Origin: Pseudomonadota bacterium
Lineage (GTDB): Bacteria; Pseudomonadota; Gammaproteobacteria; Burkholderiales; Ferrovaceae
Length of the DNA: 58,733 nt
Direction: 5' to 3'
Assembly (NCBI GenBank): GCA_021850135.1
Contig: JAJZRV010000003.1
Coordinates: 1-58,733 of the forward strand
The translations under genes were made by a program, and so were the position numbers. Under the pieces are notes generated by a model. That model worked only from the letters and a program-made list of their open reading frames with translations, was not told the origin of the DNA and did no database searches. This document shows, in pieces, positions 20,632-28,579 of this stretch (position 1 is its first letter; each line of letters begins with the position of its first letter).

Positions 20632-21174
20632 CTAAAGGCCGGAAGGAAGCTTGGAGGCCATCATCTTCCTCCGATCGATCCTGCGACCGTCGACGATAAA
20701 TGTGCCGTCGCCCACAGCGTGAATCGTCCGTTTTTCCTTTCGCGCAGGATTTGTATATGCAGCCACACCCTCCAGCACGAGGATGTTGTGCTTCCTGACA
20801 ATGTCAATGACCTTGCACTCGATATTGGCCAGGCATTCCTTGATCAATGGCGCCTTAACGACCTTGCCATGCATCGGCGTCAGCTTGAATTTTGCAAATT
20901 TGTCCGTGTCGGCACCAGAGCACGTCCCGATCCCGACCACCCGATCCAGCATGTCGACTGTGGGAATGGCAATGACGCACTCCCTGTTCTTTCGCAACGC
21001 GGCGTAGGAATAATTCCATTCGCCCGTCGTGATGGCAAATAGCGGCGTGAAATCCAGTACCATCGTCCATGAGAGGGTCATGATGTTGTTCTTCATTCCG
21101 TCATGGGTTGTCACGAGGACCACGGGCCCGGATTCCATCAGGGTGAAAGCCTTGCCCAGTTTCATTTGATGCAT
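20632..21174 (-). CDS. Flavin reductase family protein
   Basis: A 180-aa FMN-binding split-barrel protein. Family features are VLVTTHDGMKNNIMTLSW, the GEWNYSYAALRKN stretch and GTCSGADTDKF. Relatives reduce flavins or act as small flavoproteins; the partner is unknown. An AGGAGGT sequence six bases upstream supports the ATG at 21174 over one 18 bases earlier. A GC hairpin (CCGGCC/GGCCGG, 20626-20642) overlaps its stop codon. Confidence 0.85.
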   Translation of the reverse strand: MHQMKLGKAFTLMESGPVVLVTTHDGMKNNIMTLSWTMVLDFTPLFAITTGEWNYSYAALRKNRECVIAIPTVDMLDRVVGIGTCSGADTDKFAKFKLTPMHGKVVKAPLIKECLANIECKVIDIVRKHNILVLEGVAAYTNPARKEKRTIHAVGDGTFIVDGRRIDRRKMMASKLPSGL

Positions 21175-21368
21175 GAGAGCACCTCCTGGCATTTACGTGG
21201 CAGATGGCCAGATACATGATATTCCAATTGGCCCGAACACCCGCAATCTCCGCCACGACGGAGCCATGACATTGCTCTTGCTCTCCCGCTCCGTTCACGG
21301 CACGATGTAGCGATGACACCTTCTTTTCGCGACATCCCCGGATTGCCTTTCATGCAACCCGCGCCCGC

Positions 21369-22268
21369 ATGAAGGCCCCGCACAAACCACGCATCGGACT
21401 GGCGCTGGGCGGAGGCTCGGCACGCGGATGGGCGCATGTGGGCGTGATCCGGGCACTGGAAGAGGCCGGCATTCGCCCGGACCTGGTCTGCGGCACCTCG
21501 GTCGGCGCCATGGTCGGTGCTGCCTATGCGGCCGGCGAACTGGACCGTTTCGAACAGTGGCTGCTCGACATGAGCGTGTCGGACGTGGTGTCGTTCATGG
21601 ACGTCAGTTTGAATGGCGGCGTCCTCAAGGGGGATCGCCTGATGGAGTTTTTCCGGCGAAATTTTGTGGATCGCCCCATCGAGGCCCTGTCCCTCCCGTT
21701 TGCCGCGGTCGCCACGTCACTGCGCACCGGCGCCGAGGTCTGGTTGCGCGAAGGCTCGACCGTCGAGGCCGTGCGCGCTTCCATCGCCCTGCCTGTCCTG
21801 TTCACGCCGGTGCAACGCGATGGCATGACGCTGGTGGACGGCGGACTCGTCAATCCCGTGCCGGTGTCGCTGGCCCGCGCAATGGGTGCCGAACTCGTCA
21901 TTGCCGTGGACCTCAGTTCCGATATGTTGAGCCCCAGAACGCCTCCCGAACCGCCTCCCGAGGCCCCCGGCAGCCCGGTGGGGGAATGGATGCGAAAACT
22001 GCAGGAAAAGCTGGGGTTGCTCATGTCGGCAGCCCCCTCCGGCCAGCCCAAGCTTCCCTCCATGCTTGACGTGATGGGCACCAGCATCAACATCATGCAG
22101 GTACGCATTACGCGCAGCCGCATGGCAGGAGACCCCCCGGACGTGATCGTGGCGCCACGGCTGGCCCACTTCGGCCTGTTCGATTTTCACCGCGCCAAGG
22201 AAGCCATCGAAGCCGGCAAACGCAGCGTCAGGGCAAGCCTCCATCAACTGAGCCTGCTCGACGAGTAG
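21369..22268 (+). CDS. Patatin-like phospholipase (RssA-type)
   Basis: 299 aa. The catalytic dyad is visible: Ser44 in GTSVG and the aspartate of VDGG near residue 156, with the oxyanion loop GGGSARG at 14-20. Bacterial members hydrolyse lipids or act as membrane-associated esterases. A proline-rich insert (about residues 194-206) precedes a helical C-terminal part. The signals around the start are weak; the ATG at 21369 gives the usual RIGLALGGG opening. Confidence 0.9.
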   Translation: MKAPHKPRIGLALGGGSARGWAHVGVIRALEEAGIRPDLVCGTSVGAMVGAAYAAGELDRFEQWLLDMSVSDVVSFMDVSLNGGVLKGDRLMEFFRRNFVDRPIEALSLPFAAVATSLRTGAEVWLREGSTVEAVRASIALPVLFTPVQRDGMTLVDGGLVNPVPVSLARAMGAELVIAVDLSSDMLSPRTPPEPPPEAPGSPVGEWMRKLQEKLGLLMSAAPSGQPKLPSMLDVMGTSINIMQVRITRSRMAGDPPDVIVAPRLAHFGLFDFHRAKEAIEAGKRSVRASLHQLSLLDE

Positions 22269-22314
22269 CCACCTCCCTCCCGGGCAGGGCCTGCGCACGG
22301 AGGCCCGGCGACCA

Positions 22315-22352
22315 TTGCCAAACCATTTGATTATCGTCACAATGATCAAATG
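22315..22352 (+). promoter_or_regulatory. umuD promoter with 29-bp palindromic operator over the start codon
   Basis: TTGCCA (22315-22320) and CACAAT (22338-22343) are 17 bases apart, matching consensus at five and four of six positions. The +1 would be the A of the umuD ATG at 22350, implying a leaderless mRNA. Superimposed is a palindrome, 22324-22352: arms CATTTGAT and ATCAAATG, with 12 of 14 base pairs symmetric around C22338. It covers the spacer, the -10 and the start codon. It does not match the CTGT-N8-ACAG LexA box. Confidence 0.6.
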
Positions 22353-22952
22353 AAAACCAAACCTTCCACGCGAGGCGGCCCACGGCCCGGCGCCGGACGC
22401 AAGCCGGGCACGGGCCGCTATGGAGAACCCACGCAGACCGTGCGCCTGCCCATCGGGGCCGTGGCAACGGTACAGGACTTCCTTGCCGCCTACGAGGCAC
22501 GCCACCGTACCAGACGCCTGCTGGCCTCCCAGGAGGCCTTCATCCCCGACCCCGACCCTTCTCGCTTGATCCTCCCGCTCTACGCCCATCGCGTTCCGGC
22601 CGGCTTCCCCTCTCCTGCCGACGATTACGTCGCATCCCATCTCGACCTCAACGAATTTCTGGTGCCCCATCGGGAGGCCACTTTTTTTGTGAAGGTCAAG
22701 GGGCACTCCATGACGGGTGCCGGCATCCATGACGGAGACATGCTAGTGGTGGACCGCGCCATCGAACCCTCCCCGGGCAGGATCATCATCGCCGTGCTGG
22801 ATGGCGAACTCACCGTCAAGCGCCTGGGGTTTCGTGACGGACGCCCTGTGCTGAAGGCAGAAAATCCACGATTCAAGGACATTGAACTCGAGGACGCCCA
22901 GGAACTGCAATGCTGGGGCGTCGTCACGTCCTGCATCCGCAAGCTCGTCTAG
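22350..22952 (+). CDS. umuD: UmuD-like autoproteolytic DNA polymerase V subunit with N-terminal extension
   Basis: A 200-aa S24-family protein, about 60 residues longer than E. coli UmuD. The self-cleavage site is A84-G85 ([10 protein letters not shown]), with nucleophile Ser120 (GHSM) and Lys157 (LTVKRLG), all intact. The extension has an [13 protein letters not shown] basic segment (8-20), then [11 protein letters not shown] and a helix to about residue 55, resembling a ribbon-helix-helix DNA-binding fold. Cleavage would separate this part from the UmuD' core. It has no Shine-Dalgarno sequence. umuC follows 17 bases after. Confidence 0.92.
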   Translation: MKTKPSTRGGPRPGAGRKPGTGRYGEPTQTVRLPIGAVATVQDFLAAYEARHRTRRLLASQEAFIPDPDPSRLILPLYAHRVPAGFPSPADDYVASHLDLNEFLVPHREATFFVKVKGHSMTGAGIHDGDMLVVDRAIEPSPGRIIIAVLDGELTVKRLGFRDGRPVLKAENPRFKDIELEDAQELQCWGVVTSCIRKLV

Positions 22953-22969
22953 AAAGGGGCAGTACCCGC

Positions 22970-24292
22970 ATGCAACCCTTTGCCCTGGTGGATTGCAATA
23001 ACTTTTACGTCTCCTGCGAGCGGGTGTTCAACCCCAGGCTTGAAGGCAAACCTGTGGTCGTACTCAGCAACAACGATGGCTGCATCGTCGCCCGCAGCAA
23101 TGAAGCAAAGGCCCTGGGTATCCGCATGGCCGCACCCTGGTACCAAGCCGAGAAAGAGGCCCGGCGCCAGGGCATCGCGTGTTTTTCCAGCAACTACGCC
23201 CTTTACGCGGACATGTCGGCACGCGTGATGACCGTATTGGGCCAGTTCTCCCCCCACCAGGAAATCTACTCCATTGATGAGTGCTACCTGGGGTTTGCGG
23301 GTTTTGAATCCCGCGATCTTGTGGCCTACGGACAGGAGATCCGGCATCGCGTCAAACAATGGACGGGCATCCCGGTTGGCATCGGGATTGCCTCCACCAA
23401 AACGCTCGCAAAACTTGCCAACCATACGGCCAAGAAGCAGGAAAGGTTTGCGGGGGTATGCGACTTCGGACGATTCTCCTCCCGCGATCTGGACGCGCTC
23501 CTCGAAGGGATCGCCGTCATCGAAGTCTGGGGGGTCGGCCGGAAGACCCATCTTCGGCTGCAGAAAATGGGGATCCACACGGCCCTGGATCTCAAGCGGT
23601 CCGACCGCAGGCAGATCCGCGCACAATTCTCCGTCATGCTGGAACGCACCGTTGCCGAACTCAATGGCCTTTCCTGCATTGACCTGGAAGAGGCCGACCC
23701 CGCCAAACAGCAGATCATCTCCAGCCGCTCCTTTGGAAGACCCGTCTGCTGCCTGCAGGACTTAAGCGAGGCGGTCAGCAGCTATACGCTACGCGCAGCG
23801 GAAAAGCTTCGTGCCCAGGGATCCGTCGCGTCAAGCATCGGGGTCTATATCCTCACCAATCCTTTCAAGCCGGAAACCCCCCAGTATCAAAAAACCTTCG
23901 TCGTCCCCCTGGCCAAACCCGGGGATGACGCACGGGTCCTGGTCCAGGCGGCCCTCAAGGGGCTGGGGCACGTCTATCGGGAGGGATTCCAGTACAAAAA
24001 AGCCGGCATCGTATTGATGGGATTGGAACGGAAGAGCACGCGCCCCAGAACGCTCTTCGACGACCCCGTCTCAGAAGCCCGTTCTACTCGGTTGATGCAC
24101 TTGATGGACACCATCAACGCCCGGATGGGTCAGGGCACGCTGACCCTGGCCGCGTCCGGGACCCACAAGACATGGCGGATGCGGCGCGGCAGGAAGTCGC
24201 CTGACTACACGACGTGTTGGGAAGAGTTACCGCGGGTCCTCGCAGGAGGACCCAGGCATCCTTTGTTTGACACCCGCAAGGACTCTCCCTAG
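22970..24292 (+). CDS. umuC: DNA polymerase V catalytic subunit
   Basis: A 440-aa Y-family polymerase for error-prone lesion bypass. The catalytic metal ligands are Asp8 ([12 protein letters not shown]) and the DE of SIDECYL (about residue 102). The polymerase palm (1-230) is followed by the little finger and the longer C-terminal tail typical of UmuC. The ATG at 22970 gives the family's start. With umuD it forms a two-gene operon without an identifiable LexA box. Confidence 0.96.
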   Translation: MQPFALVDCNNFYVSCERVFNPRLEGKPVVVLSNNDGCIVARSNEAKALGIRMAAPWYQAEKEARRQGIACFSSNYALYADMSARVMTVLGQFSPHQEIYSIDECYLGFAGFESRDLVAYGQEIRHRVKQWTGIPVGIGIASTKTLAKLANHTAKKQERFAGVCDFGRFSSRDLDALLEGIAVIEVWGVGRKTHLRLQKMGIHTALDLKRSDRRQIRAQFSVMLERTVAELNGLSCIDLEEADPAKQQIISSRSFGRPVCCLQDLSEAVSSYTLRAAEKLRAQGSVASSIGVYILTNPFKPETPQYQKTFVVPLAKPGDDARVLVQAALKGLGHVYREGFQYKKAGIVLMGLERKSTRPRTLFDDPVSEARSTRLMHLMDTINARMGQGTLTLAASGTHKTWRMRRGRKSPDYTTCWEELPRVLAGGPRHPLFDTRKDSP

Positions 24293-24306
24293 AATCAGGC
24301 AGCAAA

Positions 24307-24326
24307 CGTTGATTTCCCAATCAACG
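24307..24326 (+). promoter_or_regulatory. Hairpin after umuC abutting the riboswitch
   Basis: CGTTGATT (24307-24314) and AATCAACG (24319-24326) form a perfect 8-bp stem with a 4-base loop, 15 bases after the umuC stop. No T tract follows. Its last two bases are also the first two of the riboswitch P1 stem, so the two structures may compete. Confidence 0.45.
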
Positions 24327-24429
24327 CCTGCAAGGGCAAACCCGTCGAAAGGCGGGGACGCAAAGCTTCCGGGCTAATGGACCAAGTCCTAATCGACACA
24401 TTGTCGAGTGCCAGCGGGGTCGCCAGGCG
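24325..24429 (+). promoter_or_regulatory. Cyclic di-GMP-I (GEMM) riboswitch ahead of motB
   Basis: The conserved GEMM-I core is nearly intact: AGGGCAAACC (24333-24342), the GAAA tetraloop stem (24346-24351 region), GGGACGCAAAGC (24354-24365), TCCGGGCTAA (24368-24377) and CAGCGGGGTCGCC (24412-24424). P1 is formed by CGCCTG (24325-24330) and CAGGCG (24424-24429). The P3 arm is longer than in the well-known Vibrio Vc2 example and holds two small inverted repeats (GGAC/GTCC and TCGACA/TGTCGA). No clear terminator follows, so translational control of motB, 62 bases downstream, is the simpler guess. Confidence 0.9.
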
Positions 24430-24491
24430 ATCAAGATGTTTTCTCCATCTGCTCCGGAGTCTTTGCGCATACAACCTGAAGCGAGGGTGTC

Positions 24492-25385
24492 ATGGCAGGA
24501 CCGCGTTCGAGAGCCAGAAAGTCCGACAAAGCAAAGCGACCGGTTGTCGTCAAAAGGTTTGTCAAACAGCCGCGAGCCATTCGTTTTGGCGGGACGTGGA
24601 AAATCGCCTATGCCGATTTTGTCACCGCCATCATGGCCTTCTTCCTGCTGCTGTGGCTCGTCAATAGCAGCACGGCCAGCAGCCTGCGCGGCGTTTCAGA
24701 TTACTTCAAAACTCCGTTGATGGTCGCGCTCGCAGGAGGCAAGGACGCCGCCGATGCCACCCATATCATTTCCAATGGCAGCAACGTACCATCAGAAGAG
24801 AATGCACAGGTCAGAATGGGGGAGGCCGAACCGGTCAACAAGACTTCCATGGAACGGGCCCGGGTCAACATGCGCCTCCAGGAAATCGATCGCCTGCGGC
24901 AACTGAAAAGCCACCTGGAAAACATCATCGAAACCCACCCTGCCTTGCAGAAATTCAAGGACCAACTGTTGCTCGACATCACCACAGACGGTTTGCGCAT
25001 CCAGATCATCGACAAGCAGAACCGGCCCATGTTCAATCTGGGAAGCACCGCACTTCAGCCCTACGCGGAGGAGATCCTGCATGAAATCGGCAAGGCGCTG
25101 AACGAAGTTCCCAACAAGATCAGCATCTCCGGCCATACCGACGCCGCGCCCTATCAGGGGGTCGAAACGAATTACAGCAACTGGGAACTGTCCATAGACC
25201 GTGCCAATGCGTCACGGCGCGAGTTGATCCTTGGCGGCATGGACCCGGATAAAATCGTGCGAGTGACCGGACTCGCTTCATCGGCGCTGCTGGACAGCAA
25301 TCACCCTCTCAACCCCAGCAACCGCCGCATCAGCATCATCGTCCTGAACACCCTGGCAGAAAAGTCCGCGCTGACAACGCAGTAG
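24492..25385 (+). CDS. motB: Flagellar motor protein MotB
   Basis: 297 aa. The stator subunit couples proton flow to flagellar rotation and anchors it to peptidoglycan. The single membrane segment WKIAYADFVTAIMAFFLLLW (36-55) carries the proton-binding Asp42. The OmpA-like peptidoglycan-binding domain (about 170-290) includes ISGHTDAAPYQ and NRRISIIV. No motA lies next to it, which is unusual since the two normally form a pair. GAGGGTG precedes the ATG, and a c-di-GMP riboswitch precedes the gene. Confidence 0.95.
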   Translation: MAGPRSRARKSDKAKRPVVVKRFVKQPRAIRFGGTWKIAYADFVTAIMAFFLLLWLVNSSTASSLRGVSDYFKTPLMVALAGGKDAADATHIISNGSNVPSEENAQVRMGEAEPVNKTSMERARVNMRLQEIDRLRQLKSHLENIIETHPALQKFKDQLLLDITTDGLRIQIIDKQNRPMFNLGSTALQPYAEEILHEIGKALNEVPNKISISGHTDAAPYQGVETNYSNWELSIDRANASRRELILGGMDPDKIVRVTGLASSALLDSNHPLNPSNRRISIIVLNTLAEKSALTTQ

Positions 25386-25399
25386 CTGCTGCGGGCCCC

Positions 25400-25417
25400 A
25401 GCCCGACATCGGGCTTT
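25400..25417 (+). terminator. Weak terminator-like hairpin after motB
   Basis: AGCCCG (25400-25405) and CGGGCT (25410-25415) with a 4-base loop, followed by only TT then CCC. It lies just after the motB stop. Confidence 0.45.
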
Positions 25418-25450
25418 CCCTTCGTTGCGGCGTCAGTTATCCTCGACGGG

Positions 25451-26632
25451 ATGAAAACAGTCGAGGATTGGAACGCCATCGTCATTGGTGCAGGAGCAGC
25501 CGGCATGATGTGCGCCGCCCAGGCTGGCCAGCGCGGCCGCAGAGTCCTGTTGATCGATCACAGCAGCAAACTGGCAGAAAAGATACGCATCTCCGGTGGT
25601 GGACGCTGCAACTTCACCAACCTGCATTGCCGCCCGGAAAACTTCATTTCGCAAAACCCGCACTTCTGCCGCTCGGCGCTGGCGCGCTTCACGCCACAGC
25701 ATTTCATTGCCCTCGTTGAACGCTACGGCATCAAATATCACGAAAAGACACTGGGACAACTGTTCTGCGACGACAGCGCCCAACAGATCATCCATATGCT
25801 CAAAACCGAGTGCGATCTTGGCCATGTCGCCTGGCGCATGCCCTGCGACGTGCTTGCTGTCACCCGCGAAGATGACACGTTCCACGTGGCAACAAGTCAG
25901 GGAAGTTACCGATCGAAAGCGCTCGTCATCGCCACCGGCGGCCTGACCGTTCCAAAGATCGGTGCCACACCCTTTGCCTTTCGCATTGCAGAACAGTTCG
26001 GATTGAAAGTCATTCCGCCCCGACCAGCACTCGTGCCCCTCACCTTTGAACCCGAAGCGCTCGCGCGTTTCGGCGATCTGTCCGGAATTTCCCTCGACGT
26101 GGAAGTCTCCTGCAATGGCGGGCACTTTCGTGAGCGCCTTCTGTTCACCCATCGCGGGCTTTCAGGACCCGCCATTCTCCAAATTTCCTCCTACTGGCAT
26201 CCCGGCGACTTCATCACGATCAATCTTCTGCCAGACCAGGACGTTTTTTCCTGGCTCAGCGCACACCATGCCAGTCGTATGCGCTTCGACAACCTCCTTG
26301 GGGAAGTGCTGCCCAAACGCTTTGCGCAACAATGGTGCACGGCATACGGGCTGGCAAAACCGATGCAGCAGTTCACGAGCAGGGAGTTGGGCGATGCCGC
26401 AGAAGCGCTATGTCATTGGCATGTCCGGCCTTCAGGTACCCTGGGCTACAACAAGGCTGAAGTCACCCTGGGTGGCGTCGCCACCGATGGATTGTCCTCA
26501 AAAACAATGGCGGCCAAGAGCGTCCCTGGACTTTATTTCATCGGTGAGGCTGTGGATGTCACCGGGCATCTTGGCGGATTCAATTTTCAATGGGCCTGGT
26601 CCAGCGGAAGTGCCGCAGGGCAGTCCGTGTAG
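25451..26632 (+). CDS. YhiN/HI0933-type FAD-dependent oxidoreductase
   Basis: 393 aa, NAD(P)/FAD-dependent dehydrogenase fold. The dinucleotide-binding loop VIGAGAAGM is at residues 11-19, followed by SGGGRCNFTN (about 48-57), which is characteristic of this family, and a closing TGHLGGFNFQWAW. Members are common flavoproteins of undefined reaction. It converges on the diguanylate cyclase gene with an 8-base gap. Confidence 0.9.
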   Translation: MKTVEDWNAIVIGAGAAGMMCAAQAGQRGRRVLLIDHSSKLAEKIRISGGGRCNFTNLHCRPENFISQNPHFCRSALARFTPQHFIALVERYGIKYHEKTLGQLFCDDSAQQIIHMLKTECDLGHVAWRMPCDVLAVTREDDTFHVATSQGSYRSKALVIATGGLTVPKIGATPFAFRIAEQFGLKVIPPRPALVPLTFEPEALARFGDLSGISLDVEVSCNGGHFRERLLFTHRGLSGPAILQISSYWHPGDFITINLLPDQDVFSWLSAHHASRMRFDNLLGEVLPKRFAQQWCTAYGLAKPMQQFTSRELGDAAEALCHWHVRPSGTLGYNKAEVTLGGVATDGLSSKTMAAKSVPGLYFIGEAVDVTGHLGGFNFQWAWSSGSAAGQSV

Positions 26633-26640
26633 CCCGCGCA

Positions 26641-27828
26641 TCATGTGGGCTCGGGCGCGAGGCCAGACGTTGTCATCACCACCTGGTTGCGCCCCTGTCG
26701 CTTGGCCTGGTACATCGCTGCATCGGCTTCGGCCATCAATGCCTCCAACGTCTGTGCTGGCGCGGCCTGTGTTGCCACGCCGATGCTGCAAGTGACCGTC
26801 ATCGCTGCAATTTCGTGAGTGCTTCGGTGGCATGCCACGATAAACCGGAGTCGCTCTGCAATTCCGTGCGCCTCCTGCGCACCGGTTTCTGGCAAAAGGA
26901 CACAGAATTCCTCACCCCCCAGACGAGAGAAGATGTCCTGCTGCCTGAGCGCACCGCGAATGACGGCAGCCGTTTCCTTGAGCACGATATCTCCGGTGGG
27001 GTGCCCGTACCGGTCATTGATCAATTTGAAGTGATCTAGATCAATCAACAGTAACGATGCGTGGCGGCCTTCCTGACGCTGGCTTCGAGAAAACTCCCTG
27101 GCCACGAGCTGCTCGAAACTGCGCCGATTGTAGGCCCCCGTGAGCGGGTCGTAGGCGGCGAGCTTCCGCAATTCCTCGTTGAGCGTATCGCTGACAATCA
27201 GCATGAAATAGAGCATGCCCAGCGTGGTAGCGAAAAATGCACCCAGAAAAGTCACATCCTGGTAGATGCTGGGGCTGAACACCGTTTTCAGTGAGTCGCC
27301 GCCGCTCAGCAGCAGGACGAGCCGTGAGAGATGCGCGATCGCGCCGCACAGCATGATCCCGCCCGTCATCCAGTAAGGCAGCCGCTTGGAGCGCTCAATC
27401 CCGATGAAGAGGTTTTTGCACAGCACCAGCAGCATGAAAGCGATCACTGCGCTGCCGATGATAAATCTCATGTGGATATCGTTTTCGGCCCACAGGTAGT
27501 AACTGAAGCTTACCGCAAGCAGTACCGGCGCCATGATCATCCCGTCGATCCGATAGGCTTCCTGCTTGATCTCTTTAAGTCCGGCGTAGAGCAGAACCAG
27601 CGTTATGGCAAAAAGCGTATTGGCCACCACGATCGAGAAAAAATCCGGGATGTGCCCGCGCAACGCCAGCAGCGCAAAACCCAAGCTTTCAAGCATGCTG
27701 CCTCCCCCCCAGAAGGCCACACCTCGACGGAGATGCGCTGGGTAGCGATGCGCTACCGAAAGGAGCGCAAGGCCTGTAAACAAGGCGCTGGCGCCCAGGA
27801 TGACAACGATCGTTTTGATATCGAGCAT
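26641..27828 (-). CDS. Membrane-bound diguanylate cyclase
   Basis: 395 aa. Six or so membrane segments occupy about residues 1-215; the GGDEF domain follows (about 225-385), beginning YDPLTGAYNRRSFE. The active-site loop is GGEEF, and the inhibitory I-site RQQD lies at the standard spacing before it, so the enzyme should make c-di-GMP and be product-inhibited. The membrane part has no recognised sensory signature. It is about 2.2 kb from the c-di-GMP riboswitch. Confidence 0.93.
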   Translation of the reverse strand: MLDIKTIVVILGASALFTGLALLSVAHRYPAHLRRGVAFWGGGSMLESLGFALLALRGHIPDFFSIVVANTLFAITLVLLYAGLKEIKQEAYRIDGMIMAPVLLAVSFSYYLWAENDIHMRFIIGSAVIAFMLLVLCKNLFIGIERSKRLPYWMTGGIMLCGAIAHLSRLVLLLSGGDSLKTVFSPSIYQDVTFLGAFFATTLGMLYFMLIVSDTLNEELRKLAAYDPLTGAYNRRSFEQLVAREFSRSQRQEGRHASLLLIDLDHFKLINDRYGHPTGDIVLKETAAVIRGALRQQDIFSRLGGEEFCVLLPETGAQEAHGIAERLRFIVACHRSTHEIAAMTVTCSIGVATQAAPAQTLEALMAEADAAMYQAKRQGRNQVVMTTSGLAPEPT

Positions 27829-27934
27829 GGTCCGGATGCAGAGTGAGAAAACGGGTTAAACACTACAGCCTTGGCACCTGTGCCGCAACTTCGCCCGTTC
27901 GTACTATGATTGTGTTTCAACCAAGGGGGGCATC

Positions 27935-28546
27935 ATGAGCAATATCAAGGCATTGCTGTTACTGGTAATGATGGTATCCGGCATGGTCAACGCTTTGGCG
28001 CAGCAGCCAGCCACCTTCAGGATCCGCGGCACGGTCACGGCATTCGACGGACAGGCGTTGCAGGTGAAATCACGGGAAGGCCATGACGTGATGATCCACG
28101 TCGCTGACAATACCAAGGTCAACGTGCTCTTACCCATCAAGCTCGGCGACATCAAACAGGGAAATTTCGTAGGCGTGACAGCACTTCAGAACGGGCCCGG
28201 AAATACCTTGCAGGCCCTCGAAGTCCATCTGTTTCCGGAGTCCCTGCGTGGCACGGGTGAAGGGCACTACGCCTGGGACCTCGAACCGGGTTCCAGCATG
28301 ACCAACGCCAATGTGGATGCCGTCGTCGACGTCAATGACGGCAAGGCGCTGGTGCTCAGTTATAAAGGCGGCAATCAGAAAATCATCGTGCCGCTGGACG
28401 TGCCCATCGTCACCTTCATTCCTGCAGACAAGTCCTTGCTGACTGCCGGCGCCAAAATCCTGGTCATTGCCCAGAAATCTGACGATGGCAATCTGACGGC
28501 ATTGCGTATCAGCGTGGGCAAGGACGGCATGAAGCCGCCAATGTAG
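27935..28546 (+). CDS. Exported DUF5666-like protein
   Basis: A 203-aa protein with a signal peptide (LLLLVMMVSGMVNALA, cleavage near residue 22). The mature part contains repeated short beta motifs such as RIRGTVTAFDGQALQVKSREG and KVNVLLPIKLGDIKQGNFVGV, typical of small periplasmic beta-barrel (DUF5666-type) proteins of unknown role. AAGGGGGGC precedes the ATG. No functional partner is evident; its neighbours are a cyclase and a lactate permease. Confidence 0.75.
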   Translation: MSNIKALLLLVMMVSGMVNALAQQPATFRIRGTVTAFDGQALQVKSREGHDVMIHVADNTKVNVLLPIKLGDIKQGNFVGVTALQNGPGNTLQALEVHLFPESLRGTGEGHYAWDLEPGSSMTNANVDAVVDVNDGKALVLSYKGGNQKIIVPLDVPIVTFIPADKSLLTAGAKILVIAQKSDDGNLTALRISVGKDGMKPPM

Positions 28547-28579
28547 TATCTGGCGTCCCTCTGAGCGCCGCTGTCGGGC

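Noticed and set aside
20626-20642. CCGGCC/GGCCGG hairpin as a terminator
   Set aside because: No T tract on either strand, and it overlaps the flavin reductase stop codon.
22281-22315. GC hairpin after the patatin gene as a terminator
   Set aside because: GGGCCT/AGGCCC can pair but no T tract follows; the umuD promoter begins directly after.
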